DNA of 64,000 nucleotides from Maricaulis sp. (GCF_017642925.1 NZ_JAEPOL010000001.1:62001-126000); one strand, 5' to 3'; counted from the first letter of the stretch, positions 28,235 through 38,766 are shown. The notes: generated by a model not told the origin, from the sequence alone. Numbers and translations are program-made.

Positions 28235-29152
28235 ATGCTGGGACTGATCGCACTTCTCGCGCTTGGGGCGCCGCCGGCCGAACCGCTGGCGCTCTACGCC
28301 CGGGCCCGCGCGACCATCGAAACCCATGGCGACACACTCTGGCCGGGCTTCGCCGATGCGCCCTTCCGGATGCTGCTGAACGATGGCGAGCGGGAGTTTC
28401 TGGTCTGCGGCGATACACCGGACGGGTTCGAACCGGCCGGGACGGATCCCGTGACCGGCTGTTCCCTTGCCGCGCGCGACGCCCGGTTCGGGCCGAACCT
28501 GCTGGCCACTTTCCCGCTGTTCGGGGTCAGCACGATCGTGATCGGCACGCCGGAAGAGACCGGACAGAGCCCGCGCGCCTGGCAGCAGACTGTCCTGCAC
28601 GAGCACATGCACCAGTTCCAGGACACACATCCCGCCGCCAGCTATGCCGCCGTTCAGGCGCTGGACCTGCATGGCGGTGACGAGACCGGCATGTGGATGC
28701 TGAACTATCCTTTCGCCTACGACGATCCGGCAACCGCCGAGGCAGGGCGTGCCCTGGCCGATGCGGCCCTGGCAGCGCTCGACGCAGAGCCGGACGGGTT
28801 CGACGCGGCCTTCGATGCCTATGCCGCCGCCCGCGCAGCCTTCATCGCCCGCCTGAGCGATGCCGATCATCGCTATTATGAATTCCAGGTCTGGAAAGAG
28901 GGGGTTGCGCGCTGGGCCGAGCTGGCGCTGGCCCGCCTTGCGGATGACAGCGACGAGACCGCACGCCAGGAGGCCCGGCTGCGCCAGGAATTGCGCGAAC
29001 TGTCACTGCCGGACTGGCAGCGCGTCGCCTTCTATGCGCTGGGCTCGGCCGATGCCGAACTGCTCGAACGCCGGGGTGCTGCCTGGCGGGAAGCCTATTT
29101 CGACTACCCCTTCCGGCTCGACACCCATTTTGTCTCTGCCGGCGCCCGCTGA
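28235..29152 (+). CDS. Putative secreted HExxH-motif protein, unrecognised family
   Basis: The ATG at 28235 has a strong GGGGGGA ribosome site and encodes 305 residues, beginning with a short hydrophobic signal (MLGLIALLALGAPPAEP). The motif HEHMH (122-126, in QQTVLHEHMHQFQD) matches the HExxH zinc-metallopeptidase pattern. A glutamate such as Glu216 or Glu222 (YYEFQVWKEGVARWAEL) could be the third ligand. Two cysteines (59 and 76) could form a disulphide. I do not recognise the family, so protease activity is inference. It is convergent with the glycine-zipper lipoprotein gene. Confidence 0.7.
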   Translation: MLGLIALLALGAPPAEPLALYARARATIETHGDTLWPGFADAPFRMLLNDGEREFLVCGDTPDGFEPAGTDPVTGCSLAARDARFGPNLLATFPLFGVSTIVIGTPEETGQSPRAWQQTVLHEHMHQFQDTHPAASYAAVQALDLHGGDETGMWMLNYPFAYDDPATAEAGRALADAALAALDAEPDGFDAAFDAYAAARAAFIARLSDADHRYYEFQVWKEGVARWAELALARLADDSDETARQEARLRQELRELSLPDWQRVAFYALGSADAELLERRGAAWREAYFDYPFRLDTHFVSAGAR

Positions 29153-29164
29153 ACCGGCGCCGGC
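29138..29164. terminator. Inverted repeat spanning the stop of the HExxH gene
   Basis: GCCGGCGCC (29138-29146) and GGCGCCGGC (29156-29164) are perfect complements with a 9-bp loop that contains the TGA stop. It sits between convergent genes and could act in both directions. No T-run is present. Confidence 0.35.
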
Positions 29165-29184
29165 AAAGACCTGTGTCTGCCAGA

Positions 29185-29532
29185 TTAGCAGGCGCGGTAT
29201 TCGCCATCCCGCCAGTAGGTACAGCCGTCACGCTCGTCGACATAGTATTCGCGGCGCGCGCGCTCATCGTAATAGAGGCGGGAATGGCTGGGATTGTTCT
29301 GGTTCCATGCACAGCCGCCCTGGGACCGGCATCCGGCATAGGCACCCCCCGCCGCACCGATCACGCCGCCGATGATGGCGCCGGTCTCGGCATCGCCGGA
29401 GCCGGTATTATTGCCGATAATGGCGCCCGCCGCCGCGCCCAGCGCGCCGCCGGTGATCGCCCCCTGGGTGGTGGCCCCGCAGGCCGTCAGGCCCAGTGCG
29501 AGAACACTCACTGCAAACGCTTTCGAGATCAT
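29185..29532 (-). CDS. Glycine-zipper lipoprotein, paralogue A
   Basis: This 115-residue protein has a type II signal peptide (MISKAFAVSVLALGLTAC, lipobox Cys18) and a glycine-zipper segment. That segment contains GGALGAAAGAIIGNN and GAIIGGVIGAAGGAYAG. A compact C-terminus ends CTYWRDGEYRAC. The ribosome site GGGAG precedes the ATG. It is a tandem paralogue of the gene at 29729-30076, with the same length and the same C-terminal module. Glycine-zipper lipoproteins associate with the outer membrane; a specific role is unknown. Confidence 0.88.
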   Translation of the reverse strand: MISKAFAVSVLALGLTACGATTQGAITGGALGAAAGAIIGNNTGSGDAETGAIIGGVIGAAGGAYAGCRSQGGCAWNQNNPSHSRLYYDERARREYYVDERDGCTYWRDGEYRAC

Positions 29533-29654
29533 GCTCGTCTCCCTGTCGCACCCGGCACGGTCCGGCCGTCTGCCGGGGCATCGCGAGCGGGTGGAGATGC
29601 CATTCTGCCCGCAATTGCATGACTGCGCCATGAACCAACAGGTCGCAGGGCGCA

Positions 29655-29687
29655 CAAAAAACGCCGGGAGCGGAAACTCCCGGCGTT
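29655..29687 (-). terminator. Rho-independent terminator after paralogue B
   Basis: On the minus strand an 11-bp perfect stem (29660-29670 with 29677-29687, six-base loop) is followed by a run of six T. It lies 41 bp beyond the stop of the gene at 29729-30076, separating the two paralogues into different transcripts. Confidence 0.8.
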
Positions 29688-29728
29688 CGACCGGCAAGGG
29701 GTACCGGTGATGTCTGTGGCGTTCGGGT

Positions 29729-30076
29729 TCAGCAGGCGCGGTATTCGCCGTTGCGCCAATAGGTGCAGCCGTCGCGATCGTTGACGTAGTAATACCGGTT
29801 GGCGCGGCGATCGAGATAGAGCTGCGAATGGTTGGAATTGCTCTCGTTCCAGCGGCAGCCGCCCTCTTCGCGGCACCCGGAATAGGCACCGGCCGCTGCG
29901 CCGACGGCACCGCCGATCAGGGCACCGGTCTGGGCATCGCCCGAGCCGGTATTGTTACCGATAATCGCGCCCGCAGCCGCGCCCATGGCGCCGCCGGCAG
30001 CCGCATTTCGCGTGGTGGCACCGCAGGCCGTAACGGTCAGGGCGGCAGCACTGACGATCAGAAGTGTCTTCATCAT
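29729..30076 (-). CDS. Glycine-zipper lipoprotein, paralogue B
   Basis: This 115-residue protein has a lipoprotein signal MMKTLLIVSAAALTVTAC (Cys18). The glycine zipper (GGAMGAAAGAIIGNN, then GALIGGAVGAAAGAYSG) leads into CREEGGCRWNESNSNHSQLY, and the end is CTYWRNGEYRAC. It matches paralogue A closely along its whole length, so this is a recent tandem duplication. Six cysteines are shared between the copies: the lipid-anchored one and five others. The 29655-29687 terminator follows it. Confidence 0.88.
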   Translation of the reverse strand: MMKTLLIVSAAALTVTACGATTRNAAAGGAMGAAAGAIIGNNTGSGDAQTGALIGGAVGAAAGAYSGCREEGGCRWNESNSNHSQLYLDRRANRYYYVNDRDGCTYWRNGEYRAC

Positions 30077-30172
30077 GGCGTCCAGTCTCCCGTGTATTGT
30101 TCGACACCGGATGCAACGCCCGGACGCAGGACCCGTTCCATGGACCGGCGATTTTGCCGGCGCCGCAGGCGC

Positions 30173-30811
30173 TCAGGCCGGCGTCACCCGCCGCATCGTC
30201 AGATTGATGCGTCCACCGCCGGGAAAGACGTCTTCCGGCAAGAGGGTGGACGTGCCCGGATAGATCCGGTCGACACCGTGATAGCTGCGCCGCGAGGCCC
30301 CGCCGAGCACCACGACATCGCCCGAGGACAGCACCATGGAGACCGTCTTGCCGCGCCGCGTGGTGCCGCCGATCCGGAAGCGGGCCTTGTCCCCCAGCGA
30401 GACCGAGACGACGGCCGCATCGGTCGCCGCCTCGTCGCTGTCGACATGCAGGCCCATGCGGCTGCCCGGCGCATACCAGTTCACCAGGCAGGCTTCCGGC
30501 GGCGCGGGATAGCCGGACACGGCATTCCACAGGTCCAGCAATGCTGCCGGCAGGGGCGGCCAGGGGGCGCCGGTTTCCGGATGCGCGGGCTCGTAGCGAT
30601 AGCCGCGCGCCTGGTCGGTGACCCATCCCAGCGGGCCGAAATTCGTCATCTTCACCGAGAGGGGCTGGCCCGTGCGCGGCATGGAGGGCCGCCAGAAGGG
30701 CGCCGTCGCGGCCGCCTCGACGACGGCCGCCATCAGGTCCGACTGGGCCGTCCGGTCGAAATGACCGGGCAGAAAGCGAAAACCGGGCAGAGGCGGGGCG
30801 GGCGCGTCCAT
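30173..30811 (-). CDS. AlkB-family 2-oxoglutarate/Fe(II)-dependent dioxygenase
   Basis: AlkB enzymes oxidatively remove alkyl groups from 1-methyladenine and 3-methylcytosine in nucleic acids. I start at ATG 30811 (MDAPAPPLPGFRFLPGHF), giving 212 residues. The iron ligands are His122, Asp124 (LHVDSDE) and His178 (SYHGVDRI). RINLTMR supplies Arg201 and Arg207, the 2-oxoglutarate clamp. NWYAPGSRMGLHVD matches the bacterial AlkB subfamily. It stands alone rather than next to ada, although an Ada-like gene lies at 40.2 kb. Confidence 0.92.
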   Translation of the reverse strand: MDAPAPPLPGFRFLPGHFDRTAQSDLMAAVVEAAATAPFWRPSMPRTGQPLSVKMTNFGPLGWVTDQARGYRYEPAHPETGAPWPPLPAALLDLWNAVSGYPAPPEACLVNWYAPGSRMGLHVDSDEAATDAAVVSVSLGDKARFRIGGTTRRGKTVSMVLSSGDVVVLGGASRRSYHGVDRIYPGTSTLLPEDVFPGGGRINLTMRRVTPA

Positions 30812-30932
30812 GCCCCCAACATGGCGCGCCGCAGGCCGCGCTTCCACCCGGAATTCATCCCCCGGCAATCATCCCCTGTCGACCGCCGGCGGGCGCGTTG
30901 CTGCGACACCCGCCGGCGGCCGTCCCAAACGC

Positions 30933-31361
30933 CTAACGCGCGCCGGAACCGGTGAAGTCGAGCCGCATCTCGCCGTTGTTCAGCTGGACATTGCGGGATT
31001 CCCGGCGTCCATCGGGATAGATCACCTCGACGAAGGCCTCGGTGTAGACCGTGTTCATGCTGGCCGAGAATTCGCCGGGCGAAGCGACGCCCGGGCGATG
31101 ACGGGTGATGTGGAAGGTGTGCGTCAGCGGTGTCGTGCCGATGAAGTTCATCGAGGTCGTGTCCCGTCCGGCCGGAATCGAGCCCATCACATCCGTCGAA
31201 TTGACGCCGACCGAGCGGTGGCCGGTCAGCGACATGTAGACCTCGGCCCCCGGTTCCGGCGTGGTGACGATGAAGGTCTGCTGCGGCAGAATCACCGAAC
31301 AGGCGGACATAATTAATGAGAGCGCTGCGACAACAGGCAGCATCAGGCGTCTGGCGATCAT
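30933..31361 (-). CDS. Small lipoprotein with PEGA-like beta domain, unknown function
   Basis: The ATG at 31361 is preceded by GGGGGGAGA and encodes 142 residues. MIARRLMLPVVAALSLIMSAC is a lipoprotein signal (Cys21). FIVTTPEPGAEVYMSLTGHRSVG resembles the start of a PEGA-type beta domain. The end, VEVIYPDGRRESRNVQLNNGEMRLDF, is also beta-rich. I do not recognise a specific family. It is divergent from dnaK, with 358 bp between the starts. Confidence 0.72.
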   Translation of the reverse strand: MIARRLMLPVVAALSLIMSACSVILPQQTFIVTTPEPGAEVYMSLTGHRSVGVNSTDVMGSIPAGRDTTSMNFIGTTPLTHTFHITRHRPGVASPGEFSASMNTVYTEAFVEVIYPDGRRESRNVQLNNGEMRLDFTGSGAR

Positions 31362-31719
31362 TCTCCCCCCTCGGGCCGCCGGGCCCTGTCCTTGAAAACC
31401 CGTACGGTTTATTGGGGGCTTGCACGGTAGGCCATTCGGCGATCGACGAAGACGCGGGGGATTTTCTGCGGTTCGCGCCGCCGCGACACCCCGTCCCTGC
31501 AATGGACGCGTCTGCGGCCTTGCGCTTGCAGTCATCCCTCCCTAAATCGCCCACCAAGCGCGGGGTTATTCCCCGAACATGCGTGAACCACTCCGGTGTC
31601 GGCATCACCGGATATTCAATGACGATCCCGAAGGGGACGGTGAACGGCATCCGGTACGCTTGCGACAAGGTCCTGATGCGCCGAACCGGTCCCGCTTGGA
31701 AAAAACGGAGAGACGATCA
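31362..31719 (+). promoter_or_regulatory. Long dnaK upstream region, possible heat-shock promoter
   Basis: These 358 bp contain no convincing gene. At 31525-31530 CTTGCA is followed about 10 bp later by CCTAAAT. That loosely resembles the sigma-32 pattern (CTTGAA..CCCCATNT) and would give a 5' leader of about 160 bases. The spacing is shorter than usual, so this is only a candidate. The dnaK ribosome site is GGAG. Confidence 0.3.
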
Positions 31720-33633
<1,914 letters not shown>

Positions 33634-33644
33634 GGTCCGGTGAT

Positions 33645-33677
33645 CCGGAGCGGCACGCGTTCACGCGGCCGCTCCGG
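33645..33677 (+). terminator. Hairpin between dnaK and the FkbM gene
   Basis: CCGGAGCGGC (33645-33654) pairs perfectly with GCCGCTCCGG (33668-33677), 12 bp after the dnaK stop. No T-run follows. It could reduce read-through or mark an mRNA processing point, so that dnaK is made in excess over dnaJ. Confidence 0.5.
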
Positions 33678-33700
33678 GCCCGCCGGCCCAGGAGTGCCAC

Positions 33701-34564
33701 ATGGCCCGTCCCGACCCGATTTCCGCACCTTTCGGTGCCTTTGCGCTTCCCGAGCTGGCGGAGCGATTCCGGCGCCTCCCCATGTCCCTTCCGCTCGACG
33801 GCCTGCGCCGCGGCGCGGAGACCGTGGTGCGGCGGACCCTGATGTCCGGCGGCCGCGACATCGCCGATGTCGAGGTGTTCCCCGGCCAGTTCGCCCGTCT
33901 GCACCTGCGCGACAATCGCTGCGAAAAGCGCGTCTTTGCCGGTGCACGCACCTGGGACGATGCGGAACGGGCCGAGATCCGCGCCCGCATTGCCGCCCAC
34001 AGCGCCGATACCCCCTTCAATTTCGTCGATGCCGGCGCCAATGCCGGTCTCTACACCCTGTCGGTTCTGGCAGACGGAAAGACGCTGGGGCGGCCGGTGA
34101 CGGTGGTGGCGATCGAGCCGGACACGGAAAACCGGCGGCGGCTGGAATTCAATCTGCGATCGTCGGGCGCCGAAGGCGTGACGGTCGTGCCCTGTGCGCT
34201 GGGCGCCGAGGCGGGTGAAGCCCGCATGGTGCAGTCCGGCAGGAACCGGGGCGAAGTGCATGTCGAAACCGGCGGCGAGGGCGACACGGTCGCCATGCGT
34301 CCGCTGCAGGCCGTGCTGGAAGAGGCCGGCATTGCGCGCGTCGATGTCATGAAGATCGACATCGAGGGCTATGAGGCTCCGGTTCTGGAGGCTTTCTTTG
34401 CCCGGGCGCCGCGCACGCTGTGGCCCGGCATGATCCTGATCGAAACGCGGCACGAGGCCGCGATCCATGACGGCGCCGCGGGCCTGTGTCTTGCACAGGG
34501 CTATACGCTGGCGCGGCAGATGCGGCAGAACGCGGTACTGGTTCTGTCCCACGGTAAAGCTTGA
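33701..34564 (+). CDS. FkbM-family SAM-dependent methyltransferase
   Basis: This 287-residue protein starts at ATG 33701 after an AGGAG site. [18 protein letters not shown] is the SAM-binding motif I of FkbM enzymes, [18 protein letters not shown] is motif II, and [20 protein letters not shown] is the family signature. FkbM enzymes O-methylate diverse small molecules and glycans; the substrate is not predictable here. Its TGA stop shares a base with the dnaJ ATG (TGATG), so it is translationally coupled to dnaJ. This placement is unusual for a dnaK-dnaJ locus. Confidence 0.88.
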   Translation: MARPDPISAPFGAFALPELAERFRRLPMSLPLDGLRRGAETVVRRTLMSGGRDIADVEVFPGQFARLHLRDNRCEKRVFAGARTWDDAERAEIRARIAAHSADTPFNFVDAGANAGLYTLSVLADGKTLGRPVTVVAIEPDTENRRRLEFNLRSSGAEGVTVVPCALGAEAGEARMVQSGRNRGEVHVETGGEGDTVAMRPLQAVLEEAGIARVDVMKIDIEGYEAPVLEAFFARAPRTLWPGMILIETRHEAAIHDGAAGLCLAQGYTLARQMRQNAVLVLSHGKA

Positions 34565-35751
34565 TGAGTAAACGCGACTATTACGAGACACTCGGTGTCG
34601 ACCGGACGGCAGACGAAAAGGCGCTGAAGAGCGCCTATCGCAAGCTGGCGATGCAATATCACCCGGACAAGAATCCGGGCGATGCGGAGGCCGAGGCCAA
34701 GTTCAAGGAAGTCGGCGAGGCCTATGCCATCCTGTCCGACAAGGACAAGCGCGCCGCCTATGACCGCATGGGCCACGCCGCTTTCGAGCATGGCGGCATG
34801 GGCGGCGGCCAGGGCCCGTTCGGCGGTGGCGCCGGCGCGGCCGAGTTTGCCGACATTTTCGAACAGGTCTTCGGCGAAGCCTTCGGCATGGGCGGAATGG
34901 GCGGCGGACGCCGGGGCGGCGGACGCAGCCATGGTCCCGCCCGCGGTGCCGATCTGCGCTATGATCTGGAAATCGCGCTGGAAGACGCCTTCAACGGCAA
35001 GGAAGCGACCATCAAGGTCCCCACGGCGATGCATTGCGAGCGCTGCGACGGGCAGGGCAATGAGCCGGGTACCGAGCTGGAGACCTGCGGCACCTGTGGC
35101 GGCGCCGGCCGGATCCGCCGCTCCCAGGGCTTCTTCACCATGGAACAGACCTGTCCGCATTGCGGCGGGCGCGGCCAGTACGTGAAAACCCCCTGCCAGG
35201 ACTGCGACGGCGTCGGCCGGGTCCGCAAGACCCGCACGCTGAATGTCACCGTTCCGGCCGGCGTCGAGGACGGTACGCGCATCCGTCTTGCCGGCGAGGG
35301 CGAAGCGGGGGCCCGGGGCGGTCCGCGCGGCGATCTCTACATCTTCATTTCCGTCAGGCCGCACGAGATTTTCGAGCGCGACGGACCCAATCTTTACTGC
35401 CGCACGCCGGCCTCCATGGTGCAGGCCGCGCTGGGCTGTTCCATCGAAGTGCCGACGATCGAGGGCGGCAAGGCCGAGATGAAAATCCCCGAAGGCGCCC
35501 AGACCGGACGCCGCATGCGCCTGCGCGGCAAGGGCATGCCCCGCCTGCGCGGCGGCCCGCGCGGCGACATGATTGTCGAGCTGTTCGTGGAAACCCCGCG
35601 CAATCTGTGCGACCGCCAGAAAGAGCTCCTGAAGGAGTTCTGCGATCTCTCCGGCGAGGGCTGCAATCCCGACAGTGCGGGTTTCTTCAACAAGGTCAAA
35701 CAGTTCTGGGACGATGTGACGACCGATGACGGTCGTCCCAACGCCAACTGA
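34564..35751 (+). CDS. dnaJ: DnaJ, Hsp40 co-chaperone
   Basis: DnaJ delivers substrates to DnaK and stimulates its ATPase. ATG 34564 gives 395 residues. The J domain (about 3-70) contains YHPDKNPGD with the essential HPD. A Gly/Phe-rich stretch (about 75-125) follows. The zinc-finger region has four CxxCxGxG repeats ([32 protein letters not shown]). The C-terminal substrate-binding domain is complete. The start overlaps the FkbM stop. Confidence 0.98.
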   Translation: MSKRDYYETLGVDRTADEKALKSAYRKLAMQYHPDKNPGDAEAEAKFKEVGEAYAILSDKDKRAAYDRMGHAAFEHGGMGGGQGPFGGGAGAAEFADIFEQVFGEAFGMGGMGGGRRGGGRSHGPARGADLRYDLEIALEDAFNGKEATIKVPTAMHCERCDGQGNEPGTELETCGTCGGAGRIRRSQGFFTMEQTCPHCGGRGQYVKTPCQDCDGVGRVRKTRTLNVTVPAGVEDGTRIRLAGEGEAGARGGPRGDLYIFISVRPHEIFERDGPNLYCRTPASMVQAALGCSIEVPTIEGGKAEMKIPEGAQTGRRMRLRGKGMPRLRGGPRGDMIVELFVETPRNLCDRQKELLKEFCDLSGEGCNPDSAGFFNKVKQFWDDVTTDDGRPNAN

Positions 35752-35775
35752 TCCACCGCACGCAATCCGCGTGAC

Positions 35776-35800
35776 ACCCTGCGCCGCAACGGCGTAGGGT
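35776..35800 (+). terminator. Hairpin after dnaJ
   Basis: ACCCTGCGCCG (35776-35786) pairs with CGGCGTAGGGT (35790-35800), with one G-T pair and a three-base loop. It lies 24 bp past the dnaJ stop and ends six bases before the next ATG. It probably attenuates read-through; no T-run is present. Confidence 0.5.
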
Positions 35801-35806
35801 TCGCGC

Positions 35807-36928
35807 ATGGATACCCGGCCGGACACGACTGCCCCTGCTGACACGCCCGCGGACGCGGCGCATTTCGAACCCTTCGAGATGCGGCTCTATCGCGTCTCGC
35901 CGCTGGGCCCGCTCCTGACAACGCTGGCGCTGTTCGTGCTGGTCTATGGCGCTTTCGTGCTGATCGCCGAAACCACCCGCCAGCCGTCACTTTTCCATGT
36001 CAGCGCGGCCGGCGAAATCGTGCTGGTGCAGGTCGCCTGGATCGCGCTGGTCCTGTCGCTGATCTTCACCGCCGGCATTGCCTTTACCGAATTCAGCCGC
36101 CGCATGTGGCAGGCCGAGACCGATGCCCTGGTCGCCGCCCTCGAACCGGCCGGCGCCGACAGTGCAAATGCTTTCGCCCTGGGCATTCCGCGCAGCTGGA
36201 GCCGGCGCTATGCGCTGATGTTCTTCGCCGGAGCCGCCGCGGGTCTTGCCTTCAACGGCATGATCATCCTCACCAGCAATTTCACCTTCGCCAGCTATCT
36301 CCGCTCGGTCGGTCTGTGGTTTGTCCTGGTCTCGCCGGTTCTGTACGGGATCGGCTTCCGCGCCGGGATCGATCTGGCGCGCGAGAGTGCGGCCATCAAA
36401 CAGCTGATCCGCGACCATCTGGCGATCGATCTCTTCCATCTCGACCGGCTGGACGTGTTCGGCCGGATCGGGCTGCGCGCCGCGCGGTCCTGGCTGATCA
36501 TGGCCGGTATCCTGCTGCTTTTCCTGATCAATCCGAACCGGCCCGACGCGCTGTTCGACGCCACCCAGTTGTGGATCACCGTGCCCGTGGTCGCGGCCTC
36601 GATTGCCGGCGGCGTCATCGTGCTGACCAGCGCGCTGCACCCGGTGCACACCAAGATCCGCGCCGCCAAACAGGCCGAGCTCGACCGCATCCATGCCGAG
36701 ATGGCCCGGGTGCGCGAGCGGGCACTGGCCGGCGATGCCGGGGCCGCCTCGGCCCTGGCCGGTTTGACCGATTACGAGATCTGGGTGAATGCGCGGCCGG
36801 AATGGCCGGTCTCGGCCGGTGTGACGACGCGCTTCTCGCTGTATGTACTGATCCCGGTCATTCCCATCATCGGGTCCTATGTGTTTGAAAAGCTGGCCGA
36901 TCAGTTTGTTTCCGGAGGGGGAGTATGA
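35807..36928 (+). CDS. Multi-spanning membrane protein of unknown function
   Basis: The 373-residue protein has about six hydrophobic segments (near 35-53, 70-93, 137-157, 170-188, 230-247 and 262-282) and a final one near 347-362. A short Pro/Asp-rich cytoplasmic N-terminus precedes them. A charged helix (KIRAAKQAELDRIHAEMARVRERALAG) follows helix six and may be a coiled coil. I do not recognise a family. Its stop overlaps the dapB start by ATGA, so it is translationally coupled to dapB. That need not imply a role in lysine synthesis. Confidence 0.8.
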   Translation: MDTRPDTTAPADTPADAAHFEPFEMRLYRVSPLGPLLTTLALFVLVYGAFVLIAETTRQPSLFHVSAAGEIVLVQVAWIALVLSLIFTAGIAFTEFSRRMWQAETDALVAALEPAGADSANAFALGIPRSWSRRYALMFFAGAAAGLAFNGMIILTSNFTFASYLRSVGLWFVLVSPVLYGIGFRAGIDLARESAAIKQLIRDHLAIDLFHLDRLDVFGRIGLRAARSWLIMAGILLLFLINPNRPDALFDATQLWITVPVVAASIAGGVIVLTSALHPVHTKIRAAKQAELDRIHAEMARVRERALAGDAGAASALAGLTDYEIWVNARPEWPVSAGVTTRFSLYVLIPVIPIIGSYVFEKLADQFVSGGGV

Positions 36929-37755
36929 GCCAGGTCATCCGTGTAGCGCTTCTGGGTGTGACCGGGCGCCTGGGCCGGGCCATCGGCCGGGCGGTCCTGC
37001 ATGCACCCGATTTCGCCCTGACAGGCGCCGTCGTGCGCGCCGGATCGTCCTCGGAAGGCGAAGATGTCGGCGAGTGGCTGACCGGTTCGCCCTGCGAGTG
37101 CATCGCGACGGTCGCGCTAGAGGAGGCGGTCCGTGACGCCGATATCGTGCTCGATGCCAGCCTGCCGCGCATGACGGTGGCCACGGCAGAGCGCCTGGCC
37201 GGCTGGAACGGTCCGCCCCTGGTCAGCGGTGTGACCGGGTTCGGCGCGGACGAGCAGGCCCGGCTGGCTGACGCCGCCCGCCGCCTGCCCATTCTCTCGA
37301 CGGGGAATTTCTCGCTCGGCGTCGCCCTGGCCGAAGCCCTGGTGCGCCAGGCTGCCGGGCGGCTGCGCGCCCATGACTGGGATATCGAGGTCGAGGAGAC
37401 CCATCACCGCATGAAGCCCGACGCGCCCTCGGGCACCGCGCTGTTGCTGGGCCGGGCCGCGGCCGAGGCGCGCGGCGAGGATCTTGACGCCGTCGCGACA
37501 CCGGGACGCCATGGCACGACCGGTCCGCGCAAGCCGGGCACGATCGGTTTTTCCGCCACCCGCGGCGGCACCATTATCGGCGAACATGCCGTGCGTTTTC
37601 TGGGCGATATGGAAGAGATTTCCATCTCCCACCGCGCTTTCGACCGCTCTATCTTCGCCGCCGGAGCGCTGGAAGCCGCGCGCTGGATGTCGAACACGGG
37701 CGAGGGCCGGCTGGCCGGTCTCTACTCCATGCAGGACGTCATCGCCGGCGGGTGA
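36925..37755 (+). CDS. dapB: DapB, 4-hydroxy-tetrahydrodipicolinate reductase
   Basis: DapB performs the NAD(P)H-dependent reduction in the diaminopimelate/lysine pathway, feeding peptidoglycan synthesis. The product has 276 residues. VALLGVTGRLGRAIGRAV is the dinucleotide-binding motif, a variant of the usual G-x-x-G-x-M-G. The catalytic signature EETHHRMKPDAPSGTALLLG is intact with His-His and Lys. FSATRGGTIIGEHAVRFLGD and the ISHRAFDRSIFAAGALEAARW end are typical. The ATG overlaps the stop of the preceding membrane-protein gene. Confidence 0.96.
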   Translation: MSQVIRVALLGVTGRLGRAIGRAVLHAPDFALTGAVVRAGSSSEGEDVGEWLTGSPCECIATVALEEAVRDADIVLDASLPRMTVATAERLAGWNGPPLVSGVTGFGADEQARLADAARRLPILSTGNFSLGVALAEALVRQAAGRLRAHDWDIEVEETHHRMKPDAPSGTALLLGRAAAEARGEDLDAVATPGRHGTTGPRKPGTIGFSATRGGTIIGEHAVRFLGDMEEISISHRAFDRSIFAAGALEAARWMSNTGEGRLAGLYSMQDVIAGG

Positions 37756-37793
37756 CAGGGTTTGTCAGGACTTGTGTGACAGGCCTCGACCTG

Positions 37794-37809
37794 CGTTGCA
37801 CGTGAAACA
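37794..37809. promoter_or_regulatory. parS-like centromere site (ParB-binding)
   Basis: CGTTGCACGTGAAACA matches the general parS pattern TGTTNCACGTGAAACA at every defined base except the first. It differs from the fully symmetrical TGTTTCACGTGAAACA at two positions. It lies in the 157-bp gap between dapB and the WYL regulator, about 25 kb from the candidate origin. parAB is not in the window. Confidence 0.6.
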
Positions 37810-37912
37810 TGCCGGAGACGGCACCGGCCGGCCCCAGCTTGCGCAGGGTCCGAAATCCTGACATCATCCCGCCAGATCAGCCGGCCTCAAGGCCATATTT
37901 CAGGGGGTGTCA

Positions 37913-38587
37913 GTGCGCAGGGCCGAACGTCTCATCCGCATCGTGCAGGCCTTGCGGGAAGCGGCGCCCGGCGCCGTGACCGCCCATGACATGGGCAAGC
38001 GGTTCGAGGTTTCCGAGCGCACCATCTATCGCGACATCGCCCATCTGATCGGCTCCGGCGCGCCCATCGATGGCGAAGCCGGTGTCGGCTATGTGCTGCG
38101 CCCCGGTTTCGACCTGCCGCCGCTCACCTTCTCCTATGAACAGCTCGACGCGCTCGCCCTGGGCGCGCGCCTGGTCAAGGCGACCGGCGACAAGGACCTG
38201 GCCATGGCCGCCGCCGAGGCGCTGGGCAAGATCGAGCACGCCCTGCCCGACACGCACCGCCAGCGCCTGCGCTCCACGCCCCTGTTTGCCGCCTTCCTCG
38301 ACGAGACTGTGCGGCCGGAAGCCTTCGGTCCCGTGCGCAACGCCATCGCCAACAAGCGCAAGCTGCGCGTGGTCTACAATTCGCTGCAGGACGAGAAGAC
38401 CAAACGCGTCATCCGCCCGCTCGCGCTGACCTGTTTCGGCCGTGTCTGGCTGCTCTCGGCCTGGTGCGAACTGCGCAATGATTTCCGCCACTTCCGCACC
38501 GACCGCATCGAACGCCTCACCGTCCTCGCCGAAAGCTATGAAGACGAGCCCGGCAAGCGCTACGAAGACATGCGGCGCGCGGCGTAG
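37913..38587 (+). CDS. YafY-type HTH and WYL-domain transcriptional regulator
   Basis: I start at GTG 37913 (MRRAERLIRIVQALRE), which has AGGGGG five bases upstream and matches the usual start of this family; a GTG six bases earlier is less likely. The product has 224 residues. Residues about 1-60 form a winged helix (DMGKRFEVSERTIYRDIAHLIGSGAPIDGEAGVGYVL). The WYL domain spans about 130-215 (KRKLRVVYNSLQDEKTKRVIRPLALTCFGRVWLLSAWCE and FRHFRTDRIERL). WYL domains sense nucleic acids or small ligands in several systems. The target is unknown. Confidence 0.92.
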   Translation: MRRAERLIRIVQALREAAPGAVTAHDMGKRFEVSERTIYRDIAHLIGSGAPIDGEAGVGYVLRPGFDLPPLTFSYEQLDALALGARLVKATGDKDLAMAAAEALGKIEHALPDTHRQRLRSTPLFAAFLDETVRPEAFGPVRNAIANKRKLRVVYNSLQDEKTKRVIRPLALTCFGRVWLLSAWCELRNDFRHFRTDRIERLTVLAESYEDEPGKRYEDMRRAA

Positions 38588-38603
38588 CTCTCGCTCATCT
38601 CGT

Positions 38604-38766
38604 GTCATCCCGGCCGAACGGCCCGCGCAGGCGGGCCGAAGCGCCGGGACCCATACGCACGGTGTGGGCCGCAAGCAGGCTCGATATCTGTGACAGCTGG
38701 ATGAGCAGCGGGGTTATGGGTCCCGGACTTGCGCCCGGCTTTCGCCAGGCATCCATCCGGGATGAC
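38604..38766. repeat. 163-bp composite palindromic element, copy A
   Basis: The ends are perfect inverted repeats (GTCATCCCGG / CCGGGATGAC). An inner pair, CGGGACCCATA (38644-38654) and TATGGGTCCCG (38715-38725), is also perfect. A second copy of exactly the same length lies at 50799-50961. A related half element is at 39051-39076. It encodes no protein and resembles a REP/BIME-like intergenic family. Confidence 0.75.
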
